Below are positions 48,207 through 60,236 of a stretch of 64,000 bases of DNA, in pieces. A program made the position numbers and the translations under genes. The notes under the pieces are model-generated. The model searched no databases, was not told the origin of the DNA, and saw nothing but the letters and a program-made list of their open reading frames with translations. The stretch comes from Turritopsis dohrnii (Eukaryota; Cnidaria; Hydrozoa; Anthoathecata; Oceaniidae): the NCBI GenBank assembly GCA_027922465.2, contig BQMF02000335.1, positions 186,001 to 250,000 on the forward strand, given 5' to 3'. The stretch's first letter is position 1, and the number at the start of each line of letters is the position of its first letter.

Positions 48207-50944
48207 CTTTAAAATAGAAAGACAACTTGTTATAAGCATTACATAGACAAAACAATAGATTCTATTTGTATACTTACTGTTTTGATTGGCTTCAATATCT
48301 CACCTTGTGAGTGTGGTAGAAAATGTTTACGTTACCTGCCTAAAGTGGCTATCAAGAGTATAATTTATTACATTTGAGTTTGTGTCTCTTTTCAGTGAAA
48401 GTGTAAGTAAGTGTGTGAACAATTAGTTAAATAACATGCTAATTGGGTAGGTGGGTTCAACAGACTCATGAATTCGTTGTTTTCAGGCTATGACCTGTAT
48501 CAAAATGATTTTGGACTTGCCAATGTGTGATGCTCGAGGGAAATCAATAAGTAACACTCATAAATATTTATAAATATTTATATATATACTGTCAATCAAT
48601 CCAACAATAATTAAGTATGACCTTCCTAATTACGAACAACAAAGATTCTGCTGATACAAATGATTATACTCACCAAAATCAGCATAACAATAACAGAAGT
48701 TTTAGCTTTATTGACAGTGTGGCATGTGTAGTGCAGTGTTTTGACAGTTAGAATATGTTTTGATTTCTATTTAAAACTTAGGAAGCCACTGTTTGGAGTT
48801 AAGTAAGAAGATGACGGTACTATGTTATTTTTTCAGCAATTAAATGGGAATTAAACTACTAGAGAATTTCAAAAAATCCTAGAGAGCCTGCTCATCTTAC
48901 CGCTAACTTTAATTATAATGTTGCAAAATTCGTCAATGCAAACGTAAAAACACAGTTAAATGGATTTAACACCACAATTGGTCATTCTAGATACTAAATC
49001 AACAAGAACAAACAAGGAGAATAACATTGATAACAAATACTGTAATTGTAAACATCATCGGGGTGATGTTCCTCTTTACTGTTTACAAGTCGAAGGCAGC
49101 CATATTTTTATGAGCAAAGTTTTTTTAGAAAACAATAGTGCCGTCTCGACAAGTCAACTTTTGATCGCAAAAATCTAGACACATATTGGGAATTGCCCTA
49201 TTATGAGCCTACAGAGTAATTATACAGTAAACACAGACATCGTTAATTTGTTAAAAGCATGAATGGCGAATGTAATTATCAACATTTTATTGAATTATTT
49301 TTTACACTTGCAACATATGAAATCAATTGTTTCCATACTTGTGGTGGAGGATACACGCTAGAATGATCCTACAGAATTCAAGTTGCAACTGCTAAAAAGC
49401 GTTAACGCAATAAAAATTTTTTAATGACAATGGGTCCTTTGGGTGAAAAGGTCTACGAAACAAGTTTTACGTTTTCTTGAACGATAAATCTATGGGTGAT
49501 ATTATCAACGTGGGATTTCACGCTAATTGAATGTCTGCAAAAACAAATTAACTGTTTGAATAATCAAGCTGAAATCAGTCCTAACAAGAACAAATTTTGT
49601 CGCTATAGTGGAGAAAAGACATGTGGTTACAGAATTACCTTGCTGTAAACTTAAGATGATTTCCTCGCGTATACAATATACAAGAAAACTGTTTGTGTGG
49701 ATAAAATCTCAGATGTTGGTAGCATTCAAGACAGCAGAGGAATAACAAAGAATTGATGTGCTCCGTTATTTACGACACGTAATTTTGAAGCATTTATTTT
49801 TCGAGGAAGCCATTTTTAATATTTTTTTCACAATGATCGCGACCCGGTGTTACATTTTACTCTATTAAACAGTATTACTTGACAGTGTAGTTGGCAATTC
49901 ACTTTGAAACTTTCCATGACAATGGCTGAATGAATATACTTTTAGATTATAATTAGTTTGGTTTGATTTGTTGTCTTTAAATGAAGGAAATAAACCATCG
50001 GACTCAAAGTTAGCGGCAAGCGGCACATAGCGGTAATAGGGGGGAGCAGGCACCTCTACATCAAAGAAAATGTCGTTGTTTAACTACTTAGCACAAATTC
50101 TGCAGCTAGCTATGTAAAAGGCATAATAGATGGTGAAGGTCTCTGTCAGTCATTTACAGTCATAATAGTCATTGTAGTCGCAGCAATGTATGTATACGTT
50201 CGTTCCTATAAGACAAAACAAGGGATGTGGGTGGTGTGTGCTTTTTTAAAAACAAAAGGGTGTTATTTATAGCTATATATATACCTAAACTATTTAAATA
50301 TCTATAGTGCACTAAAATCTCATATAAAGAGCACTAAAAAGAACCTATATCATAGAAACTGTGTTTTTTAATCTTACCTCCATGATAAATAGTTTTTTTC
50401 GTGGAAAGCAGCTAAACAGAGAAGGAATCGATTCAGTAGAAAGTCTTGATGTATACTAATCACAACTATAGTGCCATCTTTAAAAAGAAAATGTCCAATG
50501 AGAACGTGAGTTGATGATGTCACAGTTTATTTTTAGAAATTCTCACCGTGTCTCAAAATGATAAGTGAACTGTATGCTAGAGATGTAAAAATCAATTTTT
50601 TTGATTTTTTTCGAAAATTCAGCCTTAGGTAACCTATGATGGACCACCTTAAGTTATTTATTGGGCATAATGTAAAATATATATACTAATCAATCGACAG
50701 TCAAGAATATGACATTGAAATTGAAAAATAAAATTATACTACAACCCTTTTAATTAGGATTTTTTTCGTCGTGGTATGATGATTTTGTTGGACATATGTT
50801 TTTCACGTCGGCAAAACTATTTTTATTAAATATGCATTTTCCCTGGTTTTCCTATACACACCTAGAACTTAGAGTAATCGGCGTACTTCCGCACACTTTT
50901 TGATAATCCTTATCGAAAATTAAGTAAGTTATGAAATTTTAGAA
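48207..50944. other. Upstream of the KDZ-like gene; no gene resolved
   Basis: A further 5' exon may lie on the minus strand at about 48336-48284 ('KHFLPHSQGEILKPIKT', followed by a gtaagt donor and in phase with the next exon), but a stop immediately precedes it in that frame. The rest is AT-rich with no supported feature. Confidence 0.3.
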
Positions 50945-51087
50945 AAGGACAAAAATTTTAGTCGGACAAAATTATTAGTCGGACAAAAGTGACTAAAATA
51001 TTTGGAGGTGACTAAAATTTTGTCCGACTAATATTTTCGTCCGACTAAGATTTTGTCCGACTAAGTTTTGTCCGATAAGGTATATGA
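50945..51087. mobile_element. Truncated relative of the 39293 element (AGTCGGAC variant)
   Basis: It contains five or more 'agtcggac' or complementary motifs in both orientations and ends 'gtccgataaggtata', matching the right end at 40267. The left end with 'taccttatcgg' is missing. Confidence 0.7.
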
Positions 51088-51668
51088 AAGGTGATACACG
51101 CAAGCAATTTTTCCTTTCAACAATGTCTTCAGACAGCGAGGATGATATTGAAATCGCAGCCGCTGCTATCATTATCTTGAAATGTAAAGTAGCCTCAATA
51201 AAAGAAATCAGAAACGAAAGCGCAAAACATGGACGAAACGTGTGAAATTTGGTGTTTGCGATACTCTTTTGAGTGAATTTCGCCTTGAAAGCGAGGCTAA
51301 CACTATTATAGCTTTTTGAGGATGAGCAAGGCTTGTGATTGCTTTTGCTTTTTAACATTCCATAAACTCTCTTCTTTGTACCATTCGTTGATAAAAGATT
51401 CAGTAAATTCAGTTTTATTTGGCATGTTTTTATTTTTCTTCTCCCTTGAATACAACGTACAACACTATATTCTCATTACATTCACTACATTCTCATTTCC
51501 CTTCAAAATCTAATTTTGCGCATTTGCTGCACAAAAACAAAGCAATTAATTGCTAAATTTCCAACATGTTGGAAATTGTTTTTGTCGAAAGCAACTCGAA
51601 AAAAGCAACTTTTCAGTAATACACTAGGCGATTTGTCGAATGCAATTAATCGACTCGTGTATCACCGG
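51088..51668 (+). pseudogene. PIF/Harbinger transposase N-terminal fragment in a TIR-bounded remnant
   Basis: The inverted pair 'ggtgatacacg' (51090-51100 and 51656-51666) encloses a plus-strand start 'MSSDSEDDIEIAAAAIII' (51124), then with one shift 'RKRKTWTKRVKFGVCDTLLS' and 'EFRLESEA', and near 51315 'FLRMSKACDCF'. The pattern R/K-rich, then 'W.(K)R...G...TLL.E(L/F)RLE', then 'FLRM' is typical of HARBI1/ALP1-like transposases before the DDE domain, which is lost. The fragment is broken by frameshifts. Confidence 0.7.
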
Positions 51669-51705
51669 CTTATGAGATAAGGAAAAGGCGTATCTCATCG
51701 TTAGC

Positions 51706-51727
51706 GCGCAGTGTGAACCACGCTTTA
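51706..51727. mobile_element. Right terminus of a Harbinger-type MITE
   Basis: 'gtgtgaaccacgct' followed by TTA (TWA-type target) repeats the right end of the 14202-14810 element. No left partner is apparent nearby. Confidence 0.55.
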
Positions 51728-52078
51728 CTAGCTTGGCGGCAAACATGCTCAGTAGTACGAGCTGAATTATACAAGTTTTCTCTAAAGTCACGCTGTGCAG
51801 TCGATAGATTTAAGTACATCAGAGTGGAGTATCGAGATGCGTGACATATCAACGATGCATGACCACTCAGGCACTAACTCATTTGTTGGATAAGTTTCCG
51901 TAAAATAAACTCAAAATATCTCGTTGGCCACCGTTTAGCCAACGGGTGGCATTGACCGGAAGACTCATTTTATTAATTTAAACTGATCAGTTCCCTGAAC
52001 GAAAACCAGACACTTTCAAACATTCAACAGGAACGTCAGATAATGAGGAATGAAGGGAAAGAATAAAAAAGAAAAAAA

Positions 52079-52084
52079 TTTATT
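52079..52084 (-). terminator. Poly(A) signal of RPL3
   Basis: AATAAA on the minus strand, 30 bases downstream of the stop codon, with a T-poor, A-rich stretch following. Confidence 0.65.
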
Positions 52085-52113
52085 TCAATTTTATTATTGC
52101 CATTATGGTTTCA

Positions 52114-55100
52114 TTAAGCTTCAGCAACTTCAGGTTGCTTGTTTTTCTTAAGTAAACCCATGAAATTGCTCTTTTCTTGGTCATGTTGGAAACGTCCATG
52201 CCCAAATTTGGAGGAAGTATCAATGAATTTCAGTGTGATCTTCTCCATAGCTTTACGGGATGTTTGAGGAACCAGCACCTACAAAAATCATAAGGCATTG
52301 TTTAAAACAGAAAAACACACAAAATATACTATAAATGACTTATGCCAACAAACCTTTCTTAGAGTAAGAACCCTTTTTTTAGGACCAGGAACGCAGCCCT
52401 TCAGCATAACGAAATCTTGGTTTACTTCACCATAGTGAGGGAAACCACCCTAGAAAAAAAGAGAAAAGAAATCAAATTTTGCATTTGCCATCATCACTTG
52501 TTATACTAACTATACAACGAATCTCACCATTGGAGTAATGGTTTTTTCAGTTAAGTCATAATCTGTGGAAGCATTATTCTTTATAACTTTGTTATCTTTA
52601 GTATGAATACCACGACCAATGCGGTATATCTTCTTATTTCTTTCAACCCGGTGATGGTATCCACACTGACCTGCCCTGGGTACAGAAAAGCCAACTCTTG
52701 CTGGATGCCAGGCACCAATGCAAGCTACTTTACGAAGACCTTTGTGAGTTTTCCTTGGCAGTTTCTTGGTGCCCCATCGGAAGGTCACACCTAATAAGAA
52801 GACAAAATCATTACAAAATGAAATGGAACAGCACAGAAACAAGATTGAGCAATTCAGAAAACACAGAAAATATCCTTTATATGAATGTTAAAACATTTTA
52901 AGTAGTGATGTCAACAGAAGGCAGTTCTTAATTCCATGAAAGTACCACATGGTTGCACTGATATTCACTCACCTTTAAATCCATGCCCTTTGGTTACCCC
53001 AATCACATCAATCATTTCGTCCTGCCCAAAAACATTGCTTACAGAAACTGTTTTCTCTAAATGATCTTTTGCCCAATCAACTTTATCAGCTATTGACCCA
53101 CCATTGACTTGGAGCTCCATGATGTGTGCTTTCTTTTGCTTTAAACGAATTAATTTCTGCTGAGTGTGAACAATCACTCGAATATTGGTGCAATACTTCT
53201 TCATTTTCTCCAAATCGCGTTCAATACTCTTTTTACCATCTTCATCAGACCACTTCTTACTGGCCTTTGTGAATGCCTTACGCTTTGATTTGTACCTGTT
53301 TCAGGAGAAAACAAAGATCGGAACTCATCAGATACATCTGAGAGGAGGTCCGACTGACCAAAAAAAGTGAAAAATTAAGATACATATGTACATGCAAAGA
53401 CGTCTTATAACAAGTGAAAAAATCTGACAGATGTATGATTAACACACATGAACATAAGAAACTACACACATTTCAAACCCGAGTTTATTTTTGGGAGACA
53501 ATAGGAATGTGTTAATAAAAGATTTTAAAATAACCTGCCCTTTTTAAATTTTATGGAGAATGAATGGGATTGGCTTATTGGTTATATTAGGATCTACAGT
53601 TGAAGTTATCACTGCAAAAAGGTGAAACAATACAGGCCTCGAAATTTCAAACTTTTACGTGAACTATACTTCATTTTCGGAAACGATAGTTACCGATGTA
53701 GGTCATTAATGACTGGGTACCGCCATTTTGGTTCTGGGAAACAAATTGTTTCTGTATATTGTCACCGAAAAGCGCCAGCTGAGTGACAAATGAAAGTTAA
53801 ATGAGTGTTGTTGTTTTCGTTTGATTTGTCATTTTATTTCATTTCATGTTGTTATTATCTTAGTGATTCAACTGTTTTATCATCTATAAAGCAGAAATGG
53901 GTACTTTACAGAAACAGAAATTCGTTTCCCTAGATGACGCTATCACAATAACGGATTGTTACCGTGTAATTTCGAAGCCTGCAATACCTACCAGTTTTTA
54001 TAAAATCTTCGCCTACATTCCTCACTCAAATGTTCAGCCCAAATGGTAGTCAGTTGACGAAGTCCTCTGGGAGTTTCCACATAACCAACTATACCAACCA
54101 CAACGACAGGTGGAGTCTCAAGAATAGTAACTGCTTCCACAACCTCCTTTTTATGGACTTTAGATCCCACACGATCAACTTCTCGAACAATGTGGGTCAT
54201 ACCAGCTTTGAAGCCAATAAACCCAGTTAAATGGCATGGCTGTGTTTGGTCATCTTTAGGAAATGACTTAATTTTGCCATTATGACGTTTGCACCTTTTC
54301 CTTGGAAGAAACCCAAGTGATCCATGACGCGGAGCCTCAAACTTACGATGCGACTAAAATTACAAAAGTATATTATAAACTACTCTTAAAGTTGTATGAA
54401 TTCTGAAATACCTACTTTAATCTTAATGTTTTTACTACATACTACGAATTTAAATATTGCATATTTTTATATTATCTTGCTTAACTAATGGTTTATAAAA
54501 TAACTCGCTTGAGGTTGTATCAAGAAAGTACAGGGTTCATATAGCCATTAACCAAAGCAATTCCCTGAAATTATATATTTTCCTAGATTTTAGGTTAACA
54601 ACTTCTGAAGCATCTTTCAACATAAAGAGACTTCAAGCTTAAAACAAAACAAACCACAGCAAGTTAAAAAAAAAATCCTTCACAATTAAAATTATTTGAT
54701 CACAAACTAATTTCATCTAGTTTCAGATTAAGGATAATGAACTGGTACATGTAGAGCTGATGGTTGCACTATGCTGTCAGCAGAAATAGAACAATTGAGA
54801 AATGATCTTGGAACGTGCAGCTGTTTATTATTAATAAAGCGCTCAAACAAAGTAAAAATATAATTGGTATAAAGTTACACCTCGCAGAGTATGATTGGCG
54901 CTTTCTTTGATTCGACCATAGCATATATATATTCAGTTCGTATTTGCCTCAAGTAGATTATATCACAAGAAAACTGCTGACACTTTTTTCTCAACCTTAC
55001 CTTACAGATCATTATCTTTAACTAAGACCAAAAAAAGCTAGAAACGGGACTAAACAAGCCCCTTTTTTCGCCTTTCCCTGACCGTACGAACTCTGAAGTG

Positions 55101-55329
55101 GAGTATGGACCTTAAAATATGGGAGCTATTTTCTGATGACATTAATTTTAGCGTTATCTTTTTCTCCAATCCAAAAGAACATGTCAAAAAAGGAGAAATA
55201 CCACAAACTAAGTTATAAATATTTGAAAAACCTCATATAATTCTAAACAGCCGGAAGAAATACATTGTACCATAGATTTCTTTCGAAGGATGCAAAAAAT
55301 TAGTGAGGATATTACTAACAACTTACCAT
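52114..55329 (-). CDS. RPL3: 60S ribosomal protein L3, six exons
   Basis: A core protein of the large ribosomal subunit that packs close to the peptidyl-transferase centre. Exons: 55329-55327 (ATG only), 54353-53992, 53295-52973, 52790-52528, 52449-52354 and 52278-52114. They total 1212 bases, or 403 residues, the same length as human RPL3, with all junction phases consistent and GT-AG borders. Landmarks are '[20 protein letters not shown]' at the N-terminus, '[17 protein letters not shown]', '[17 protein letters not shown]', '[20 protein letters not shown]', '[15 protein letters not shown]' around the peptidyl-transferase-proximal loop with its conserved tryptophan, and 'NNASTDYDL'. The split directly after the ATG is also found in vertebrate RPL3. 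I saw no credible box C/D snoRNA in its introns, although snoRNAs are common in vertebrate RPL3 introns. It is the clearest housekeeping gene here. Confidence 0.98.
53634..53981. mobile_element. hAT-like MITE inside RPL3 intron 2, 5-bp target duplication
   Basis: Ends 'caggcctcgaaatttcaaac' and 'aatttcgaagcctg' are inverted. CAATA flanks each end (53629-53633 and 53982-53986). It makes up half of the 696-bp intron and ends only 11 bp before the exon 2 boundary. Same family as 26403-26793, opposite orientation. Confidence 0.88.
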
Positions 55330-55344
55330 CGTGCTTACGTCCTT

Positions 55345-55355
55345 CAAAAGAACAT
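55345..55355 (-). promoter_or_regulatory. Candidate TCT initiator / 5' TOP start of RPL3
   Basis: On the minus strand, 'gttcttttgaagg' lies 21 bases upstream of the ATG. A start at the C (55350) followed by TTTT would give the terminal oligopyrimidine tract expected of ribosomal protein mRNAs, which places them under growth (mTOR-linked) translational control. Inferred from sequence only. Confidence 0.5.
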
Positions 55356-56829
55356 GGTGAGCTGAGAATTATCGGAATATTCATGATGGTAATAAAATCT
55401 AGACTGAAAATTTAAAGAACATAAATTTTGGTTCACTGTTTGATTCATAAAATGATTAAGTAATACATCAACTAAATTCTTATAATCAACGTTTATATAT
55501 ATCATCTATGGTGATATTGAATGAAAGTAGCAGATAATTACAATAAATAAGCAAAAAAAAGAAGAGCTGTATTTTGTATTTCAACTCACGGTTCATCAGT
55601 AACCCGACAATTACCGTTAAGGGAAACCTAGCCGTTAAATTTAGCCGTACAGATTTCAAATAGTGATTTTACATGTTGGCCGTGATTTGGCTATTACGAG
55701 ATGCTATGTGGAGAGGTTTGACTTTGTCGTGAGTATTATGATGGGATGTTCTGGTGACACAAAAGGCAGTGTTTTCCAGCAGAGGCATTGCCAGATCTCA
55801 GTCAAATATTGTGGATTATTAGAACTTAGTCTTGTAAATTAGAAAAGGAAAAAGGTCAAGAAAATTAATAGACACTTAACACTTAAAAAAAAAATATCAT
55901 CATGCTGGACTCCGCTATTTTTTTACTCATCCTCTGAATCAGCCTATGGCTTCCATTTTCCGGCCTTTCGTTGTTTTTTTTTTTCTCGGTTTCTTTATTG
56001 TTATGAAAGTTTAATGAATTAATAAGATGTTCTTTTAACATAAACACTGAAATTTGTTTCACTTAATAAAGAGAGAGAGAGATTTAGTGGTGACACTCCC
56101 TTCTCACGTTCCTGAAGTTTTGTTGGGCGCGATGATGGTGGTGATATCTGACATTCTCGATCCATGCCTCTAAAACAGTGAAAACAGCTGCCGACATCCC
56201 CCACGCTCCGAACTTGCGCTGCTGAACTACTGACAGCTGACACGGAAATGAAACAGCTTGCTTTGCTGAGAGATGTGCTGATGACTTTACTATGCTAGTG
56301 CTGACCAAAGAGAAGAGAGAGCTGTTTATCAAAAATCTCTTCTTCTTATAACTCTGAAGTTTTTATTTAGATGTTTTGATCTTCTACCAAGAATTAACAT
56401 GGACGGGAGTAGCAGTTTAGAATCAAAAGTGAAAGTAAATTTTTTCTGGGATTTGAAAAGCACATAGAATTTTGGGGATAAACCCCAATTTTTCCTGAAG
56501 TGGTAACAGTAGTAGGAGGATCAGTCCAAAGGTGTTGTGATATGTGGTAATTTTAAAGGAGAAAACGGCCAAAAAGCTTTTGCTAAACTTTGATGAAGTC
56601 TTTCCATCATCATCAGTGCTATTTACAAATGAAGTTTACTTACAAAAAATCTAATATATGAAATGTGTTGTCATATGTTTTAATATTTTTCATATGGCAA
56701 TGGCTTTGTTTTGTTATGTTACTTAACTTGTGTTACTTGTATGAGTATTTGAATGTCTTGTTCAGGTAAGATTCTTTGTGAATCACGCCTCTGTCTGCTG
56801 CTATATTCTCATGTATATGTATTTTAGAA
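55356..56829. other. No gene recognised
   Basis: 5' flank of RPL3, then a GC-richer patch near 56100-56260 with no convincing tRNA, exon or inverted repeat. Confidence 0.35.
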
Positions 56830-58327
56830 TCTCAGCAGATGTTTTTCATATGTAAGATAGAGTTAGAAATAGCTCTCCTGCACCCAGTGTAACCATGAAT
56901 TAGAGGTTCATCTGCGATAAACTTGAGGTGTGCGTCGAGGGCATTTTTGAATTGTTTAATTGAAATAATATTATATTGTATTTTTCAAATTTCTGATGCT
57001 CTTTGGCATGGCATTAAAAAGTTTTGCACCTTGCACAGCAAGGGTACTATCTCTGAGTCTTGATGTTTGATTCTTTGAGATAGATAATGTACACATGAGT
57101 GAATGAGACCAACTGCAATTGGACTCCATAGAACGGAGCAATATTCTAGAATTGGTATGAGCAATGATTTATACAGGGTAATCATACATTTGAAAGAACG
57201 TGATGAAAATGTGCGTAGAATCCAAGAAGTTAGATTTTTCAATCATGGTTGTTATTTGTTCTTTATGTGCAATCGTTAGACATAAGGATTCCTAGGTCTT
57301 TGACAACATCTTTACTTTTAATCAGTGTGCCTGATGGCGAAGTGTAGTTTGTTTGTTCTTTAATGAGCTTGTTTGATCCATAGCACAAGAGCTCAAATTT
57401 TACATCATTTAGTTTCATATTATTTTCATCTGTCCAAGTATAAATTTTTTCCAAATCTTCTTGGAGTAATGCTACATCTTCATACGTTTTAACCTGTTTG
57501 GTTGCTCATCAGCAAAAGACTTGACCAAACTATGTGAGACATCCTTGTCAATGTCACCAATCAAAATCAGGAATATCAAAGGGCCCAAAACACTTCCTTG
57601 GGGAACTCCTGACAAAACATTCTGTGGTTTTGATTTTACACCATTAACCAACATAGTTTGTTTTCTCCCAGTTAGAAAAGATTTTAGCCATTGGAGGATT
57701 TTTCCAGTTATTCCCAGCTGTTTCATCTTTTGAAGTGCAATTCCATGATCCACTTTATCAAAGGCTTTAGAAAAGTCTAGATATATAACATCAGCATTTG
57801 CGTCGTCATCAAGAATATTCAATACCAGATCATATTGTTCCAAAAGTTGACTTAAGCATGACCGTCCACTTCTGAATACATGCTGGTTTGGGTTGAAGAG
57901 GTTGTTCTGGTTGTTTTTCAAAGATTTTAATCACATGAGATGTTAGAGCAACAAGTCTGTAGTTTGCTGCTATTGATCTACTTCCTCCTTTGTGGATTGG
58001 AGTGATTGTGCAGCTTTTCAAGTCCTCTGGGACGATTCCCTTTTCCATACTTTTCTTCCACAGGATACAGAGAGGTGTTGAGAGTTCTTCTTTGCATTGC
58101 TTCAACAATAATGCAGGAAAACCATCAGGTCCGGGAGCAGCATTTTGTGATAATTCATTAATGGCTTTGATAAGATCATCTTCTGTGACAAAAAGATCTG
58201 AAATGTCATTAATAACTTTTTCGTTTTCATTTTCATCTGACGCATCTTCGTTTATGGATAGTGGTTTACTGAACACATATTGGCTGGACAAAATTTCTGC
58301 CATTTCTTTGTTTTGTATTTATGTACT
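56830..58327 (-). pseudogene. Non-LTR retrotransposon reverse transcriptase, copy 1 (Jockey/CR1-like)
   Basis: The minus strand reads 'NKEMAEILSSQYVF' (58310), 'AAPGPDGFPALLLKQ' (58130), 'CTITPIHKGGSRSIAANYR', then after a shift 'HVFRSGRSCLSQLLEQY', 'ADVIYLDFSKAFDKVDHG' (first catalytic D), and 'LSGVPQGSVLGPLIFLI'. The third block is 'SFADE', where A-D-D is expected, followed by a break. Further shifts give 'MKLNDVKFELLCYGSN', 'IPILEYCSVLWSP' and the C-terminal 'FKNALDAHLKFIADEP'. The RT is nearly complete but carries frameshifts and a damaged active site; the endonuclease is missing. Its 5' edge abuts the TA-flanked element at 58328. Confidence 0.88.
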
Positions 58328-59011
58328 TACCGTATTTGCCAGTGTATAAGTCGGTATTTTTTTACGTCAATTTATTGCTTAAAGTCAGGTGTCGACTTAT
58401 ACATCAGGTCAATTTCAGCATCGTTATTTTTATCATTATCGTTAAACTTAAAATTGTTAAAAAAAACTCACCCTCTGTGCTCTGATCTTAGTAAATTAAG
58501 CGAACAATGAATGAATTATTGCGCACCTGTTCCAGTGCGCAGGTAAAAGAAAATGCAAAATTAATATGTCTCAGCAAAAAATGAGCAAATATCGTCATTT
58601 TAATTAACTCGTAAAAGACAAGGAAACTAAGGTAGTTTTGTGTATAACGCTGTCAATATAATTATTATGCTTTGCAATGTATTTAGTTGTAGAAAGTGTG
58701 AACCTGATAAACAAAATCATAAAGAACACAACAAATCTCACGAAATAACTCAACGCACATGTTTATTCTTGTATTTTCACGCCGGTGTGAGATCATGTAG
58801 ATTACTTCTGCAAATTATTGATAAAATGGATGCGTGACAAGTTTTCTTTGCCACGAAAAAATTATGCACTTTCCACGTTTGATCAGATGAAAGATGATCA
58901 AGTTTAGGTTCGACTTATACACCAGGCTTAACGATCTAGCATCTATTTGAACTTTCATATTCACTGTTCGACTTATACACAAAGTCGACCTATACACCGG
59001 CAAATACGGTA
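58328..59011. mobile_element. TA-flanked element with GACTTATAC subterminal motifs
   Basis: The ends 'taccgtatttgccagtgtat' (58328) and its near complement (to 59011) are inverted, with TA at both extremities. 'gacttatacacc'-type motifs recur near both ends. It lies exactly at the 5' edge of RT copy 1. No coding capacity found. Confidence 0.85.
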
Positions 59012-60236
59012 TTTATGTATAAATAAGAGAAATTTCATAAAACATCATGTCAATTTACATTTTTACAAAATATTTGTCACCTAAGGTGGAAATAATTTGG
59101 GAGCAGTGGTCCATCCGGTAGTGTGGACAGAAAATGGTCCAAATGTTTTTTAAAAATTTCTTTGTCGCAATTAGTCATGTTGAGTATAGATTTCGGCAAA
59201 ACATTAATAGTCTAGGTCCTTCTTCAGAAAGACAGTCTTGCCAAATATTTTTGTGTTTGACGTTCACAGATTTCAAGTGACATTTTCTGCCCAATCTCTG
59301 GCTTCCATAACAATATATGCCACCATTTCCGTTGTCATAATCAAAATCCGGGACAATTCCTTCTATGATACACCAAGTGCAAATAATTCTGTATTTGTCT
59401 CTTCATCATTCAAGACTGTAGAGTTTCAATTTGATCAATTTTTCCCAGTAGTTTAAGTGTTGCAATGTTGATAGTCTTTGCAGGAATGATTTTTGCAGCT
59501 GCTCTAGTTTCTGTGGTAGACTCCGTTTTGATGGTGACCATAATTGCGAACAGTAATCTAAGTTTGGAATAGCTAAGGATTTCCAAAATGTCAACATGAT
59601 ATTTGTGTCCCTTGTCCTAAACGTTCTGTAGATCCAGGCACTGTCGCTTTTGACCCTGTTGATTTACGCTTGTATGTGCTGGTCATAGGTCATGTTAGCG
59701 TCGAGTATCACCCCAAGGTCTTTAACCTGATTTTTGGTTTCGATTTGGTTGTTAGTATCACATAGACAAATTGAATGCTCTTTATGATTTTCATTTTTGC
59801 CATATTTGATATGTTCAAATTTTAGGCCATTCAGTTTCATATTGCTGGACTCAGTCCATTTATATACAGCTTTGAGATCCTTTTGAAGACATTGTACATC
59901 AGATATGTTGGAAATTTCTTTCATCAATCTTGTGTCGTCTGCAAGTGATGACAGTACAGAGTGGTCGATTTCTTTGTCTATGTCATGTATCAGAAATAGA
60001 AGAGACCCCAGTACTGAGCCCTGAGGTGCACCTGATATAACTTTAGCAGCTTCCAATAATTTTGTGTTGACAGAGACTCTTTGCGATTGCACTGATAGAA
60101 AGAAGTTATCCAGGTATGTAGCTTACCAGAGATTCCGTTTCTTTTAAGTTTGTGCAGCAGGATTGAGTGATCAACACGATCAAAAGGCTTGCTTAAGTCT
60201 AAGTACATAATGTCGACATTGTGTCCCTTTTCTATA

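Noticed and set aside
53296..53400. Possible box C/D snoRNA in RPL3 intron 2 (a TGATGA word on the minus strand)
   Set aside because: The nearest CTGA is only about 25 bases away and there is no terminal stem; too short for a snoRNA.
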